Shown here one piece after another: positions 47,118 to 62,134 of a DNA stretch of 64,000 nucleotides (the first letter of the stretch is position 1; each line of letters starts with the position of its first letter). The DNA is from Styela clava. Its lineage: Eukaryota; Chordata; Ascidiacea; Stolidobranchia; Styelidae. Under the pieces are notes generated by a model. That model worked only from the letters and a program-made list of their open reading frames with translations, was not told the DNA's origin and ran no database searches. The DNA is taken from assembly GCF_964204865.1 (NCBI RefSeq), contig NC_135254.1, positions 23,965,313 to 24,029,312 on the forward strand, in the 5' to 3' direction. Position numbers and translations under genes: made by a program.

Positions 47118-49042
47118 TTGCTGTATTCTAAACTTTATGTTGTGCGCCTATTGGTTTTTCATGTTAATATCACAAGGGTTTGTATTTTTCTGTGGCAAAC
47201 TTATGTTACATCTGGGTAGTTAATATTTGGGCTCAAATTGAGGGGAGTGTAGAGCATAGGCACACATGCCTCGCAACATGAAATAAAGCATTTACAAAGC
47301 ACATTCGGTTATTTAAAAAAAATTATGAAACTCTCTTATCAATAATCAGCAAAATATTCCTGAATTAAAATTATTTTTCACTAAATCTATCAGATCCAAT
47401 TGTATTTTGAATTTTCTGTCTTTCACCTTGGTTGAGCAATTTGTATGGTAATAGTGTAAAGAATTTGCAATGCTTTTGCCTGTCTATTGGTAGCACATAC
47501 CAGTGTTTTCTAAACTTCTTTCCCCAGAGTGCACCTATTTAACAACCTACGAATTATAGTTCGATTTATTTGTTGAAAGTATATATATGTTATAAAATAA
47601 GTAAGGAGTATTTGTATTTGTTGTAAAAAAAATAAGTCAAAGAAATATTTTAATGCAATGAAGCATTTCCTTGGGCTGCATTTCACCTGTGATTGACAGG
47701 ATTTGGTAATTTTTTGAATAAAAATTAATTTTTCATCATTAAGATATTGCACAAATGCTAGTTTGTCTAATACTGCACCTCGCTAACCGGTGTTTTGAGT
47801 ACATTGTTCGAAAACTAACACCGGAACTTGAAAAGTAATTGATATATAGGATTTTTGCTAACATTTCTTCCAGATTTCAGAATTTACTTTATATATTGTT
47901 TCGTTCATGTGCTCTTACTTATTGTATATATTTTAGAATTAGATTGTTTGTTTCTTTGTTCCTATCTATATCTTAATTCTATCCTGAATAATAAATACAC
48001 ATTAAAGTTATATGTTTATCATCAGATAGTGCATGATAGGAAAAACTCATGTTCAAACTAAAATGCGCTAATTTCATACAATTTAATACGTTCAGATGGT
48101 GTTGTTCTGTCACGTGATACACGGCTTGTTTTGCAAATTCAAACCTGCTTCGCTGCATCAGTTTATTAAACCTTCTGAATTACGGAATAGGTCTACTTCA
48201 GTGAGCTTGGTGACGTAGTCTAGTTTGCAATAGGACTCGGGACTAGACTCGAAGCGGTAATGACTCGACTTGACTGACTTGAGACTCGATAATACACTCG
48301 GGGCTCGGATCACCCGTGGCGCAACTTAACTACACTCGAAATCGATGGCTGTATGAAAATTTATTATGCGCCATTACCCTGATAATACCGCGAGTACATA
48401 GAATAGCACAATATCAGATTTGCTCAATATGTCCATTTGATTGTGTTCGTGCTCATCTAATATATCTTCAACTTCAAGTACGTTTTAATAACGAATTTTT
48501 AGATTTATGAGACAATAATCTCCAACATTTTGCAATTAATAGCAAATGAGATAATTATTATTATAATGACTAAAGTTGAAAATTAAAAATAAACAAACAG
48601 TTGCACCAGGCTCGATAAATTTTTTTGTGCACCTCATTAATAAAGGAAAATAGTATTTTCTGTTAGATGTGGTGTGCACTTGAGAAGAGTGTAATAAATG
48701 TTTGCTTTCCTTGGTGTTCATCAAAAATGTCATATTGTAGATTTACCGGTAATGTAAGGAAAAGATGTGCAAAGGAACTTCTTATGTATATATAGAAATA
48801 TAACAAAACGATAACAAACTATTTTAGAATACACATAACGAAACTTCGCATAGTCGGCATATTCATATTGAGCTCATTCTCAATTATTTGGCGTATAGGA
48901 AGTTTTGTTTATGTAGACAATGTTTAGGCTAGTGGGAAGACAACAGTGAGCGCGCACTCCATTACAACAAGCGTATTTAGAATAATTTCATTTTCATCTC
49001 GAACATTTTCCGGCCTTGACTTAGACGTAATGATGTTTCTGT
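47118..49042. other. Convergent intergenic region with ODAD3 poly(A) signal
   Basis: AATAAA at 47282-47287, 165 bases after the ODAD3 stop, is the likely poly(A) signal. At 47501-47535 CAGTGTTTTCTAAACTTC looks like a lone hAT end. At 48225-48310 GGACTCG/GACTCGA hexamers recur, a subterminal-type simple repeat. The synaptotagmin 3' UTR must end somewhere in the right part; I could not fix its site. Confidence 0.45.
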
Positions 49043-52000
49043 TTACGTCAAAGACCTTCGCACTGACGGAGAAATTCTTCCCGATTCCGGTTTGTCACTC
49101 TGTGGATACAGCACAGAACTACTTGATCTTCGAACGTTTGCAAGGTTCAGGAAGCTTCCTTTTGAATCATCATTGTTTGCCTCTGGTGCGTGAAGCTTGT
49201 GCCATCTTGCCACTGGCTTATTGGAATGTTTACCCGAGACATCTCTCCAATGTTTTAATTCCTCTTCGCATTTCGAACCTGTAGATATGTTAATTTACCA
49301 GAACGCATTTTTATTCACTCTGACATGCCATTTTCGATTTAAAAATTACATTCCGTATGTATACAGTGTGTATTCTTACTACCTTGGAAAATTTTTGCAT
49401 ACTAAATCTTATGAAAAAGTTATAAATAGATGTTCCCAAAAATAATAAAATTCAAAAATTTGTTTGTAGCTTCTATATTATTAATGTTTTATTGTTATGT
49501 TTTTAAGAAACATATTTTAAGAACGTTAGCTGCGAAGTACCCCAGTTTGCATCTCATCTTTCTTTGAATGAAATTACAAAATATGTCTATATACTTGGAA
49601 CAGACGATACCGCCTTTCCAAAAACAATTATATAAATATTCGAACATTGTATCTTACTTGGACCAATTTCCAGAAATCCTAGTTCTGCATTAGATGATAA
49701 CTTCTGATCGTGGACAGCTTGACAGGTTATACGAACAAGGGGACATTGCAATAATGTCGGCGATACACTGAATGTAAGAGCTTGGTTGAACACCGGATTG
49801 TGTGTCGCTTGTACCGTGTCAGTTTTCTTCTTCTTCAACCTTTGACTTCCGCGAAATATGCTGACTTTAATATATGTATCTACAAAAAAGGTACATTCAC
49901 GTTGCATGGATAAATTGCGGTTTATTAGTGTTACAAATTTTTTGATACATCTAGTTAAGAAATCGACCCCCAAGAAAATCGTACGTAAGGAATTTAACCA
50001 TATATATATAATCTATATATTTCATCTTCAAATTACTATATCTACAATACCTGGTGGACCTTTTCGACCTTCAGGAGAATTTAAATTTCTTGCTTTCTGT
50101 ATAGCTACAGTCAACTTCTCAGCACTTGGAAGATAAGACAGAGCTAACAGTAAATCTCCACAAGTTTCAGACTAAACGTAAACAATAGTATGACAAAAAA
50201 TAAAGAAAAAGTAAAATAATATAGTTTCCCAAGACCAATTCTTGCTATTAGGCAGCCAGCTACAAATCCTTAAATTATTTAGATAAAATAATTTAAACTT
50301 GTGTTAGAAAAAGCAACTGGTTTAAATTGATTTTGCAAACTAAAACATTAAAATATTTATGTAATTTCTGTCTACATGTCCATCTCAGAATTAATTGAAA
50401 CCAGTTATATAAATAATGACAAACTTTTGACTTTGCTAGAAGTAACCACAGTCTTGCCTATAGTATACTGCACACATTTTCAATTTCATTTAATTTCAAT
50501 AAAACATCTCGGGAGGTGCAAGATATGAATAAGAAATGAATAAATGACAGTGAGGGAACCTTATGAACACAACTTAAATTAATCATATTCATGACATGTT
50601 TAATTTATCTGCCTGCGTCGCCAGTGAAGATAAGATATGTTAGCAGGGTGGCAGTGATTATAGTCTGCAACCTGCGAATATTTTATTTACAATTGACGAA
50701 GCACTATATTTTACAGGAATATTATTTAGACGCAATTACACCATATCTGCATTTCTAATTCTAAATTAATGACAGAATTGGTATGGTACAATAAAATAGT
50801 TTAGGACAATTGGTTTAAAATGCAGGAGACGGTTCCTACCAATTCTGACGTTTGCAGATCTTGAACTTCGAACTTTTTCCACAAGTCGTAATGCGGAGTT
50901 AGTTCGAAATCTATAACATCCAATTTCATCTGCATGATTCCTGTACATTCATCTCTCGAAAACTGATCAAAATCGTATGTGCGTATCTCCAATGTTTTAA
51001 ACTGTAAAGTATGCAGGTAGTGATAACAAATTCTAACCATATATATATAGGAAATACCATGCCGTCACTTGTTGTACATTTGTCTTATAATTACGCAATT
51101 CAAAGCAATAATACAAATTTATTTTAAAGAATACATACAGGGTGGACCTAAAGTTGGTTAACAGTTATTAAATTAAGTAACCATGGATAACAGTTATCCT
51201 ACTTTTGGCCCTATATCGTCGTTTCCTTCGTGATATTGTACTGCGCGTATTTCTATCAACCATTTATGCAAATTTACAGCAACCTATGTGTGTTTGCGGG
51301 GGGCTCTAATAAGGCAAGTGATTACGTTTGAATCCAATTTTGAATTAAATTGAAATCCCAAATCTCGTTTAATATTTTATTGTAAATGTCATGAGGGAAA
51401 TAAAACGTGCAAATCAGCTTACTCGCATATTCTCAAGCTTCACTGAAAATGAAAATTTTTCTTCGAATTCCGGATCTGTGGTGCGACGGTGCACTTTGCT
51501 TTGTCGAGCGTTAAATCCGGGCAGTAATGTCACAGTGCAATATGGATCACAAGTGCCACTGAAGTCCTGACTTTCCAAATTTCTTGCCTACAAAAATAAT
51601 TAACGTGTTAAAAAACACGTAATTTGATTTATATTCATTTCATTGACGCCTTCGTGAGCAATAAAATAACAGACTCCTGTATGTTTTGCTATGATATGTG
51701 GGACAGACGTTCATTCAATTTTCTCGTAGAAATATAACTAATTTTCGAGTCTCACGTACGTCAGCGAAAAAAAAATCAGCCAATATTAATTGTTAACGGA
51801 ATCTTGCAAATAAGATTTCTCTGACCTGGTGTCAGAAAATCGATTTCCTTGTCTTTTTTATTGTAAATCAAATAATAAGTTTATTGACATTTCAAATAAG
51901 ATGTCTGTGCATGGCAGATGGTTTGATGTTGTAGCCTGAACATCGACCACCGACGTATTCAACGACTGTGGGAATATTTAGCTTATATGGGCATTTATCA

Positions 52001-55000
52001 AACTGAAGAAAAAATTGATTATTTCTGATATAAATTGGTCTACATTTTCAAAGCATTCATAAGTAATTTATTAATCATATCATTTTATTTACCGTTTATG
52101 TTTCTCTAATAGCGATAACATTGATATTGACATTGATAAGAGAAAGAGGGAATGATTTCCTGAATTCTAATAGACTTATAATTAGTCTTTAAATAAGCTA
52201 AACAGAAAACAAATACCCTATCTCAGTACCCCATAATTCAATTGGGAAAAGCAATTCAATTAACATAAATTGAAATCTGGTTAGGATTGGTTCATCTGTA
52301 ACAACTAACTGGCTACAGATATTCCCATGACGACCTGGATCAGTAAGAAACCGTAGTTTACCATATGATTACGCTCACTCAGAATAAATATAGAATTCCA
52401 ATCCGATTTTGTTAAATGTAGAAGTTGCAAAATGTAGAAATATTTGTTTAAATCCACCACCTGAATCAATTTAACGATCAAAACTTCTAGATCTTTGTTA
52501 TAGTCCAGTGTAAAATGAATTTGTGGTGATTCAACATCTGGTTCTTCAGAGTCCATGCTGGGCAATTTATCAGTATGCTAAAAATAAATATCAATCGTTC
52601 CATGAGCTAGAATCCATCTTGTTGGTTAGGATGGAAATTTGTTTTATTTTCGGATTTTGTTCCATTTTTGGGTATTTCAAGAATATTTATTCGTGAGTCC
52701 GTTGCACTTAAATGGATAATCTACCAGATGAATAAGGGCCTCACGCTCACACAGGATAAAAGTGGGACATATTTTCGATCCATAAGATTATGGGACTGTG
52801 AGACAAATTCACAAATCGATGAAATTCAGTGGAAAATTGAGTCTTAGGTTCATTAATTCTAATTAAAACTTGATAGAAGCGGTTCCAGTCAATTTGATAA
52901 AAGTGGTTTGGTTTGCAATTAAATCTTGTGTTGAAAGTGTTTTTTTCAATTTGAATGTCTGAGCTGTCATCTAAAAATTATCTAGTGAAACTGTAAAATC
53001 ATCAAATTAAAATATTAGTCTTACTACTTTTTGTCTAGATTTTAGAAGTCTAGCACTGCGACAAATATGTTTAAAGTAACGGAAATATTAGTACAAATGA
53101 GTGTTTATACAAAGTATTCTGTCATAATGCCGTTTTGCTATTGTGGTTTATACAGATAATAAACCGCAAAGAATAAGTCAGTAAAGCCATGATAAAAATG
53201 TCCCGAAAGTAGTTTCTATTAATTATGTACGATATACAATCTTGGAGAACCCTTGGTGAAGTAATAGATGTATTCTCAAGGGAGATCGTAAATTTTTTAA
53301 ATATACATAAATGGAACAATATTCACTTCCATTATCATGGCTTGGATGGAATGCTCGTGTAATGGGGCGTAATTCCATCAACTAGTCTTGCAGCTTTAGC
53401 AGGTTTCATTATTGTTGCTTATGTGATCGAGGAATAAATAGGGATCATTGATCTGAGGTCCTGGCAGTAGATATTTTCCGTTTTTAACAAATTAGTTTTG
53501 ATAAAAATGAAGCTGCTGGAGGGAATGGATGGGATGGGCTATATATATTATGCAATCTTTTCACAACTTTTCTTCCTTTATTCATCGCTTGGCATTAACT
53601 CAATAATAGACTGTATTCTTACCTCGTACAACTTGGGATTTATTTGACTCAAATCTATCGGCATTTGCATGGAACTGCGTCGGCGTCCTTGTCTTCCTGG
53701 GAATGTCTCTAAAAATAAGTTGAAATAACAACTGAAAACTTTTTATACATAGAAATTTGAACGCCGTTAAAACATCGCACTCAAATTACAACTGCTTGTT
53801 TTCATCAGTACCATCAATATTCGACATGTTTACTGGCATCTATAAATTTTCCGAAGTACTTACTGACTAATTTGTTATAAAACATGTGAATGAGTTTGAA
53901 CTCAACACAGATTTGTAAAGAACGTTTTCCTTTGCAAAATAACTGTATTCTCTTCATTTTTGTTATTAAATGAATCGTAATAGTTTCTTCGATGGAGTAG
54001 ATTAAAGTTGTTACAAATATACTTATTTGATATGTGAATGCCACATCGAATTCAGATCTCATATTATGCTCAAATGCATATGTTTTTGCATATACAACAC
54101 TGTCTCAATAAACGATCACAGCAAGTTAGTCAGAAATCGATAAGATTATTCCGAAAACAATGCATATTGACATTGTAATACAGCAACTTGGACATTGTAA
54201 TACAGTTACTTGTCAACCACGCCAATACAATATAATTGCAATCGCAAAAAATCAATCTGATATGGGTCAATAATTTGGTTTTAATCTTCACTATATATTT
54301 GAATCTCAGTAAGGTATAAGAAACTCACATAAAAATTATTATGTTTTTAATTTTAGTTTGAATGAGGATTTAATTTGGTTGAAGAAAATGTTGGATTTGT
54401 ATATACTATGTTCGGCCTTTCAGCAATAATTATATGATAATAATTTATCAGAAAAAAATGGGTTTTATAACAAAATGAAAAAATATCTCCAATCAAAACT
54501 GAAAATGTAATCTTGCCGTAAAATTTGATTTCATTTAATCTCTTTGTAATTTGCATATATATAATAATTTAAGAATATAGCATTCAATTTACCTTTGTTC
54601 ACTGAGAGTGTTGAGCTGTTAGGTGAATGATCTCCAAGTGATTTGGCGCTTGGCAGGCCCGTTGTTGATGATTGCGACTCCGTTCGTGTGCGATCTCTTT
54701 GTAGACCTTCTGTTAAAATAAAAACAAAAATAAAAAATAATAATGACACGATAAAAAACATAGTATGTGATATTGAGTAAATGGTCAATTTTGATAGATA
54801 GCTAGAAGTATTCGTTAAATTCAAATTCGTAAATACAAATTAAAAGATTTCTTGAATAAACAAATTCTTGTTATGCATTTATTTCGCAGTTCTTCACATA
54901 TAATTTTATCGTCAATGTAAAATGGAAAGCACCGTCATATATTGAAATCCTATTAGAGGCCTCATCTGGAGAATAATATACCGTTTCGCCAGACCTGCGT

Positions 55001-58000
55001 TTTTAAGCCGCGTCTGGGATAGAATATTACTGAAAGCCATAATATCCTAAAGCTCACCTTGATGGAACGGATTCTCGTCATCGTTTTTTCTTCCGCCGAA
55101 TACATCTCCTTCCGATTTTCGATGTTGTCCTAGTGCAGCATATAGTGCATTCATATCTAACGATGACTGATGTGTACCAACAGGAGATGATCTCGACCTT
55201 GTAGTAGGTGATTCTATAATGCATTCATCTGATATAAATACTGATTGCTACAAAGTAAACTATCTGGTTGTCGAGTTTACGGACTAAATGCAATTAAATG
55301 GGCTCAATATATAAAATACCATCTTATCCTTCCATGCTCGCTATTGATCAAAGTTTAACTCATTATGAGAAAATTATGTTTAGCGAATTCACGAATCGAT
55401 TAAATGAACTTACTTCGGTGGGCACGGTCATAACGGAAGTGTTATCTCAGAATGCTAATTGGAATCGATCGACAACAACAAATAATGCTCTGAAACAAAT
55501 TAGTGCCAATTCCAACGAGATGGAGCAATAGGTATAATCTGATATTTGTAAAAAGTAATATATATATAGAAAAGATATGCTGAAGTTTCGCAACATTGCA
55601 ATGAAGATTAAATCATTTTTGTCAAACATAATATGCTAGTCATATGATATACAGTCATGGATGCAAATAAAAAATTCCTATTTCGCCAAAAGCTCTCCTA
55701 AGATTCTGGCACATTTCAAGAAGAACTTTAAATTGGCTTCAAGAAAAATTTTATTTCATCACATAATTAATTTTTTATTAACTAACTCGCCAATATAAAT
55801 TTAACTTACTCGCTGGAAAAACTGCTTCCTCTTCGTTTACTGCTTCGAGAATAGCTGGAGACGATCGACCACTGTATTGAGTAGACGGAGATTTTCGATC
55901 TCTGTCGAACGACGCTGATATTTTTCTTGCCCGTTCCGGTTGTAATTCGTCTTTATTACTCGTACTTTTCTTACGCTTGATCTCTCCCCCCGATGGCGAA
56001 TATAATTGCTTTCGCCCTTTAGTGTCTGTATCTAAGTCCGACTTGTCGGACGAATCAAAGTCAAGACTTTCTACAGCAGAAATAATCAATGATACTCGAG
56101 GTTGATTTGTAGGCCTCGAAAAAGATGGTTCGTTTTCTTTGCCTTTCACTCTATTCTGATGTCGCAATCGTCGTGGGCTCGGGATTCCTTGATGAGCCAC
56201 CACTGTATAATTTTCGGAGACTAAACTATTGTTTGGAGTTGCCTTTGTATCTCTGAGGTTTTCTTGAATGTCTTTGTCAATTATAGTGTTGTATGAGAAG
56301 TTTTCATTCACTCGTCTAGCAGAAACTGCTGCTTCGTAGCTATGATGTCGCGTATACAAGTCCGATATTGAATTATAGTCAACCGGCGATTTGCCGCCGC
56401 TCTCGGGTAAACTTTGTGCCGGGGACGTCGCTCGTCTTTGTGGATGGTAAGCCCCTGATAATAGGTTTGTGTCTCTGGAAGCCGCTTGTCCAACAACCGC
56501 CGACCTTTTTATATCAGGTCGTGGAGTTCCAATTGATATAATAGTTGATACTCCTTTTTCAGAATTGTTATTGATGTGTTGATTCCTACTGAAGCTTCGT
56601 TGATATTCTGAAAGAGGTAATTAAGTTCTTGAACTGGCCCCAGTACTACCATGAGACGACTGCGTCATTTGCCAAAACTTGGAAATCAATTAGCAAATCA
56701 ATAATATTTCGGTTGACTTACTAATTGATTTTAAAAGATAGGTCTTATCTTATATGAAAATTTAATCTGAATATACCAGAAAAGAAAGACGGATAATCAC
56801 GTTAAATTGCCCATTTCTGGAATTGAATTCGATGCGGTGGTATTTTCAAACTCAATGGCATCCATGCTTTGTCTTCCGATATGGCAAAAATAGAACCGAC
56901 ACAGAAAATATAAACCAAACAATTTTTTATTGTATATAGACTTCTTCATAAAATTTTAACTTAACGCCTGCATGTTCATACACAATAATATGTGTAGCCT
57001 ATATCATTATGTAAAGATGAAATGCTAGGCAAGACATCAACAAAGGGTTCCTCATTGCTGATTGCTTCAAAATAATATACGCCCCCTCAAGCTACACTAC
57101 AGTTTTATCAGGTAACTAAAGTAGTTCAGCTATTTGAAGATAAATATATACAAACTATCTACTATTTCACCACAAGCAAGCAGGTCGAGATGAGTGCAGA
57201 AAACTCTCTGCATTAAAATTATGTTCGTTATGCCTGTTCGTTGATTTCAAAAATGATATTTGAGATCATTTGGTGTCCGGCATATGATTCACGAGAACCG
57301 GTAGCATAAAACAGAATAAAGTAATACTGAAAATGAAAAAGGGTCTGGTATTATAGGAAATAGATGGTCTTTATATTGTTAGTCGCAACTATTTCTTGTT
57401 AAATTTGGCTTTTTTCTTGAACATAATTATAACTATTTTGCCTTCAATATCTAGGTTCTTAATTAGTTGCACATCACTTATTTGTTTGTTAAAGGTCATC
57501 TTGGATATACTGAGCAATTCCCGCACTGAATATCATTGACATTTATGTATAACTTAGTGAAAATAGCAATTGTTGAAAATTGCATTCAATGAAGCATACA
57601 CCATGTACTATGTCCACCGACTGTAAAAAGCTGCTATTAGCGTATAAGCTCAACTTATTGAATCAATAATATTTATCTTTCCATTTTTTTTATGTCAATG
57701 GAATGCAAAAAAGAGGTTTGTTCGGGCAGCAACTTTATTTATAAAAATTAATTACCATGAAATTATCACTATCCGTATAATGAATGAACGAAAACAATAT
57801 AATGTGTTTGATCACGCGGTGATATTACACGAGACACAAACGCAACTTAATTTTACCCGAACTGCATAGCTATCTTTCCCCTATAAATTTGATACATCAG
57901 GAATTTGGTACCTTGTTGGATAGTCAAGTTTGAACCTGTACTCAAGAAATCCTACTGATTTTTTTTGCAGTGAAATTTCCGAGTTTAATCAATATTTTTT

Positions 58001-61000
58001 GATCTTTCTCGAATTCCTAAGGTCACATTAGGAAATTTACAATTTTATAAATCACTTAATCGTTATCGGCGCTTCGTTTAACTCATCTGTACTAATTAAG
58101 AATTGGTTAAATTATTGAAAATTTATTTATCTATTTAATATGAAATGAATACCAAAGTCATGTTTCTCCTAACGTCGATGGTGATGTTTGAAAAACATTG
58201 TCAAACAACCTGACATTTTTTTTTGAGGAAAATGCTTCATATACATCTATGAACTAATTCACATAATTTCAAAATAAAATTCAAATAATTTTTCTGCTTT
58301 GTATTCAAAGTTGTCCTATTATCAATTGTGTTGATGAACAAGGCCTTTGTTTGCGATTCAGTATTAACCACTATATGGTCGCGGTTGCTGATTCTTACGT
58401 TATATTTCGAATAGAAAAGCCATAAAATTTCCAACATTCCCACTACGCTCTTACAGTATATTTTCAAAAAGTGTTTACAAAAGCCATGATGCGTTGTAAA
58501 ACAATTCACTCATTTATATTACATTACGCAATGTATATTATTTTGAAATATGAACAGGCCCAACGCACGCCCATTCATTGATCACGAATAGCAACCCATA
58601 TGCGATATCTAGCCATTCGCCATATGCTCGACCACCGTGTTTACCAGGAGATTGTATTCAATGAATTTATTTCCGATAGACACTGACAAAAATTAAATAA
58701 ATTCAATAATATTCAGCAGTTAACGCCAAGAAATATGAATAGGGCTGGATTGTACGAAAATCTTTTAAATGAAGAAATTTGCAAAAATACGAGTCAAGAC
58801 AGATAATTAGAAATTATCTTACAATCACAGTATCTATTCAAATCGGACTAATCTATAAGTAAGACATAAATCTTCTGATGACATGTGCATTAGGCATCTC
58901 TTCAGCAGTAGTCTACCTGGTCACACAAACGGCTCATCTTATCATACAGTGTAAATAATATATTTTTAGCTGCAATTAATTAATTTATTTCTTTTTTCAT
59001 TTTATTTTTTGAAAACCTATAATCCAAACTGCCATGTGTTACTTGGAATAGACCAAGTTAGAAAAATAAACATGACATTGAATATTCAATGAAACTCATC
59101 TTATCATACAGTGTAAATAATATATTTTTAGCTGCAATTAATTGATTTATTTCTTTTTTCATTTTATTTTTTGAAAACCTATAATCCAAACTGCCATGTG
59201 TTACTTGGAATAGACCAAGTTAGAAAAATAAACATGACATTGAATTTTCAATGATACTATTCAATGAAGTATTGTTTATGAAGAAAAACAGAACCCACTC
59301 GTCGAGACTACCTCAAGTAATTGTGAATTGTTGTGAGCATTCTTAAGTAAAATCATTGAACACAATGCTTACTTCATCCGGCTACTTGAAATCATCAACA
59401 TAAACAATATTATTTAATACTAACTACTGGTTTATAACTAATATATATGCGTTTATGCCGAATTAAATATATACAATATGCAGAATTCTTGAGACATAGA
59501 TTTTTAAATATATACAGAGAAGGGCAATGAAATGTATAAGTTAGGAATTCTATGGTCTTAATTCAAACAATAGTTCTTCTTATATTTGTTAGCCTGAAAC
59601 ATTTCTCACTTTTTGAACATTTTTGCTAGACTAAACTGTAAGTATGAAGGTTAGAATTTGCACCAAAGTCATGCCAAGTTCAAGCTAACTATTCTCGCCA
59701 TGCTTCCCAAGTCGTTCTTCCATAATCTCGTTTTTTTTGCTCTCATCACCAAGATCTGCGAATTTTTAAAAGACATATGTCCTCTCGATATACCTTCTCG
59801 ACGCTGTGTTTTATTGTTTTTCGCTGTTTTTGCTTTGGTGTTTCAATGATTCTGTTTTGGACGTGATTACTCGTAATCTGTAAACGCGATTACTACAGCA
59901 AAATACAATGTACTGCATTCTGGCACTATTGGTGTATCTCATCTATTCCAAATATTTGAAATGTTAGCTAATACTAATTGAAGCGATAAGGAATAACAAA
60001 TTTCAATTTGACCGGTTTGCGAGCCTGTACGCAAACAAAGTCGGTCATCAAAGTCTGTTTGTTGGTGTCCAGAATTGCATTACCAACGATTCAAATAGCA
60101 ATAATACGAAGGTTGGCTAAGTGTCTCGCACGCAAAGTGGAAACATTTTCAAAAATATGCTATAGTCAACATATTTATATATATACAACGGTTCACTGAT
60201 GCACCAAGAATTCACCGTCTAGCTTTCTACCACGAGTCAAAACCCTATTTTATATTTACCAATATATATCTTCTATTTTTTCATAATTATCGATCGCTCC
60301 TCGCTGCCAGTTTCTCTTTTAATGTGTATGGAAGTCCTAACGCAATTTTTTATTTATTTATTTATTCCTTTCTGTAGAAATATCCCTAATTTGAATATTC
60401 TATATTTAATAAAAAATCATTATTTTCGAGTAGTTGTCGATTTACATTGTAATGAACAAATCGATATCTCATGGAGCATATTAAAAAACACTGCGATTTT
60501 ATTTTGGGTGCATCATGCCTGCTTGGCAAAAAAATGCTGTGAATAACCTTAAATAAATATTTTTCAATTTGGGCATTTCCCAACGGGTTACCATGACGAC
60601 AATGCAAGTCTTACTATTTCATATATAGTTTCACACTTATCTCGTTTCAATATTATTATTTTCAGACCATATCTCCAAAAAATTTGATATTATGAACATT
60701 ATGGCTAGATTTTCCAGGAATCCACTACTTGTTGCATAATGTTACATCCTAACATCTCTTTCGCGACACCACAAGTTTACACTGCGGTGTAATACCGATA
60801 GGGTTTGAAAATACATAGTTTTGAGAATAATTCTGTCCTGATTAACCCCTTTATGAGTTAATTTATTGGTTTGTTAGTCTAACATAAAAAAAAAGAATGG
60901 AGAAAATTAAATGAAGTAATTGCTTCATTTAACTTCTGAAACGTAATGATTGACCACTGACTGATAAAAAAAACCATGTGTGATAATTGCCTGCTGATGT

Positions 61001-62134
61001 ACGAGTATGTATCTAAAAGTTATGAGATGCTGAAACACTCAAAGCTTCAAGTTACAAAATTCACTTATTTGCCCTAATTTCTAAACGACAGACGATATCA
61101 TTTGTTGCTAAGAACTACGAATTCAAATATAAATGTTATATGTTTGCATAAGTTTTCATCTTGCTATCACTAGTTATTTCATTATTGCTCAGGCTCAAAA
61201 ATTGGAAAAAATTGCATTACATATCACACTCATTAATACTAACTGAGAACATCCTGATTCGTGGTAGAAATCAAATTTCAATAACATAGTATTAACTTGG
61301 ATATTCCAGCATAAAACGTACAACATTATTTATCAATTAGGCAAATACGAAGCAACAAAATTTTACCGTGATCAAAACTGTCCCATGAATTGGAATTCAT
61401 CGAACTGCTGCGTCGTTTCCGTTTTCCCATGTCAACTGTGAATCTAAAAAGTATTATTACGGATAATCGAATTGCGTTTCAAGACAAGTTTGCCCAAAAC
61501 AAGCCTGTTTGTCTAGAACGTGATAGCAAGCGTGGGGTCACCACAATGTCACAGTTGCCTCTCTGATTTGATATACTAGTAAAATTATATTTAAAAAAAA
61601 ACAAATATATAAAAAAATTGCTACATTGAGCCATGTGCAATAAAGACGGACCATTGTATATTGCTCTCAGACGACATCTACCGCTCGACGCCGAATTTTT
61701 TCCGAATAATGAAGTTCTGATGGACAAATTTGCCAGAAATCGGGATAATAAAATGTGCTTTCAAAAAGGTAAGAGGTAGAGAGAGCTATTTTGTTGTTAC
61801 ATTGTTGATTACCAAACTTCGCACAAGTGTTAACTTTGACTGTTTATTCATATTATTATTTCCTTTACAATATATACAGTAAATAGGGTTGAATTGTAGA
61901 CATTGTTGATCTACAGGTGAATCTTGGAAATAGAACAAAGCAAGTTACAAGAAAAATGTACAGAACTCACCTATTTTTGTTCATATTTCCCAACAAGGCC
62001 TCTTCTTTGGTAGAGAAACAACATTTTCGACGTCGATAGCAGTAATATACCACAATAACTATGGTTGTAAACGAAATGATTGGGAGCAGTATATATACAG
62101 CCATCTGCCCAGACGAAAGAGTCGGCGAAACCAT
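49043..62134 (-). CDS. Synaptotagmin-family protein with long linker, complete, 12 exons
   Basis: Synaptotagmins are membrane-anchored tandem C2 proteins that couple Ca2+ and lipid binding to vesicle fusion. Exons in order (minus strand): 62134-61971, 61443-61367, 56607-55810, 55240-55058, 54709-54593, 53708-53623, 52577-52461, 51587-51423, 51001-50840, 50171-50051, 49879-49658, 49278-49043. Phases all agree; 2448 nt, 815 residues plus stop. The start ATG follows an in-frame TGA. Residues 11-33 form the membrane span (MAVYILLPIISFTTIVIVVY), then YRRRKCC, likely palmitoylated. A Ser/Arg-rich linker of about 440 residues follows. C2A (about 488-615) keeps SQDFSGTCDPY and YDFDQFSRDE, so four of five Ca-ligand Asp residues are present and the fifth is Glu. 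C2B (about 626-765) keeps the polybasic KKKK and the WHKL motif, but its third loop (AVHDQKLSSNAELG) lacks the Asp ligands. The acceptor at 55240 has in-phase alternatives. Subfamily uncertain. Confidence 0.92.
56608..61366 (-). other. Large second intron of the synaptotagmin gene
   Basis: 4.8 kb, AT-rich, between the juxtamembrane exon and the linker exon. No nested gene recognised on either strand. It contains the 162-bp tandem duplication at 58933-59256. Confidence 0.7.
58933..59256. repeat. 162-bp tandem duplication in a synaptotagmin intron
   Basis: A unit from CTCATCTTATCATACAGTG to AACATGACATTGAAT occurs twice head to tail with a period of 162 and only two or three differences, so the duplication is recent. 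Confidence 0.88.
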
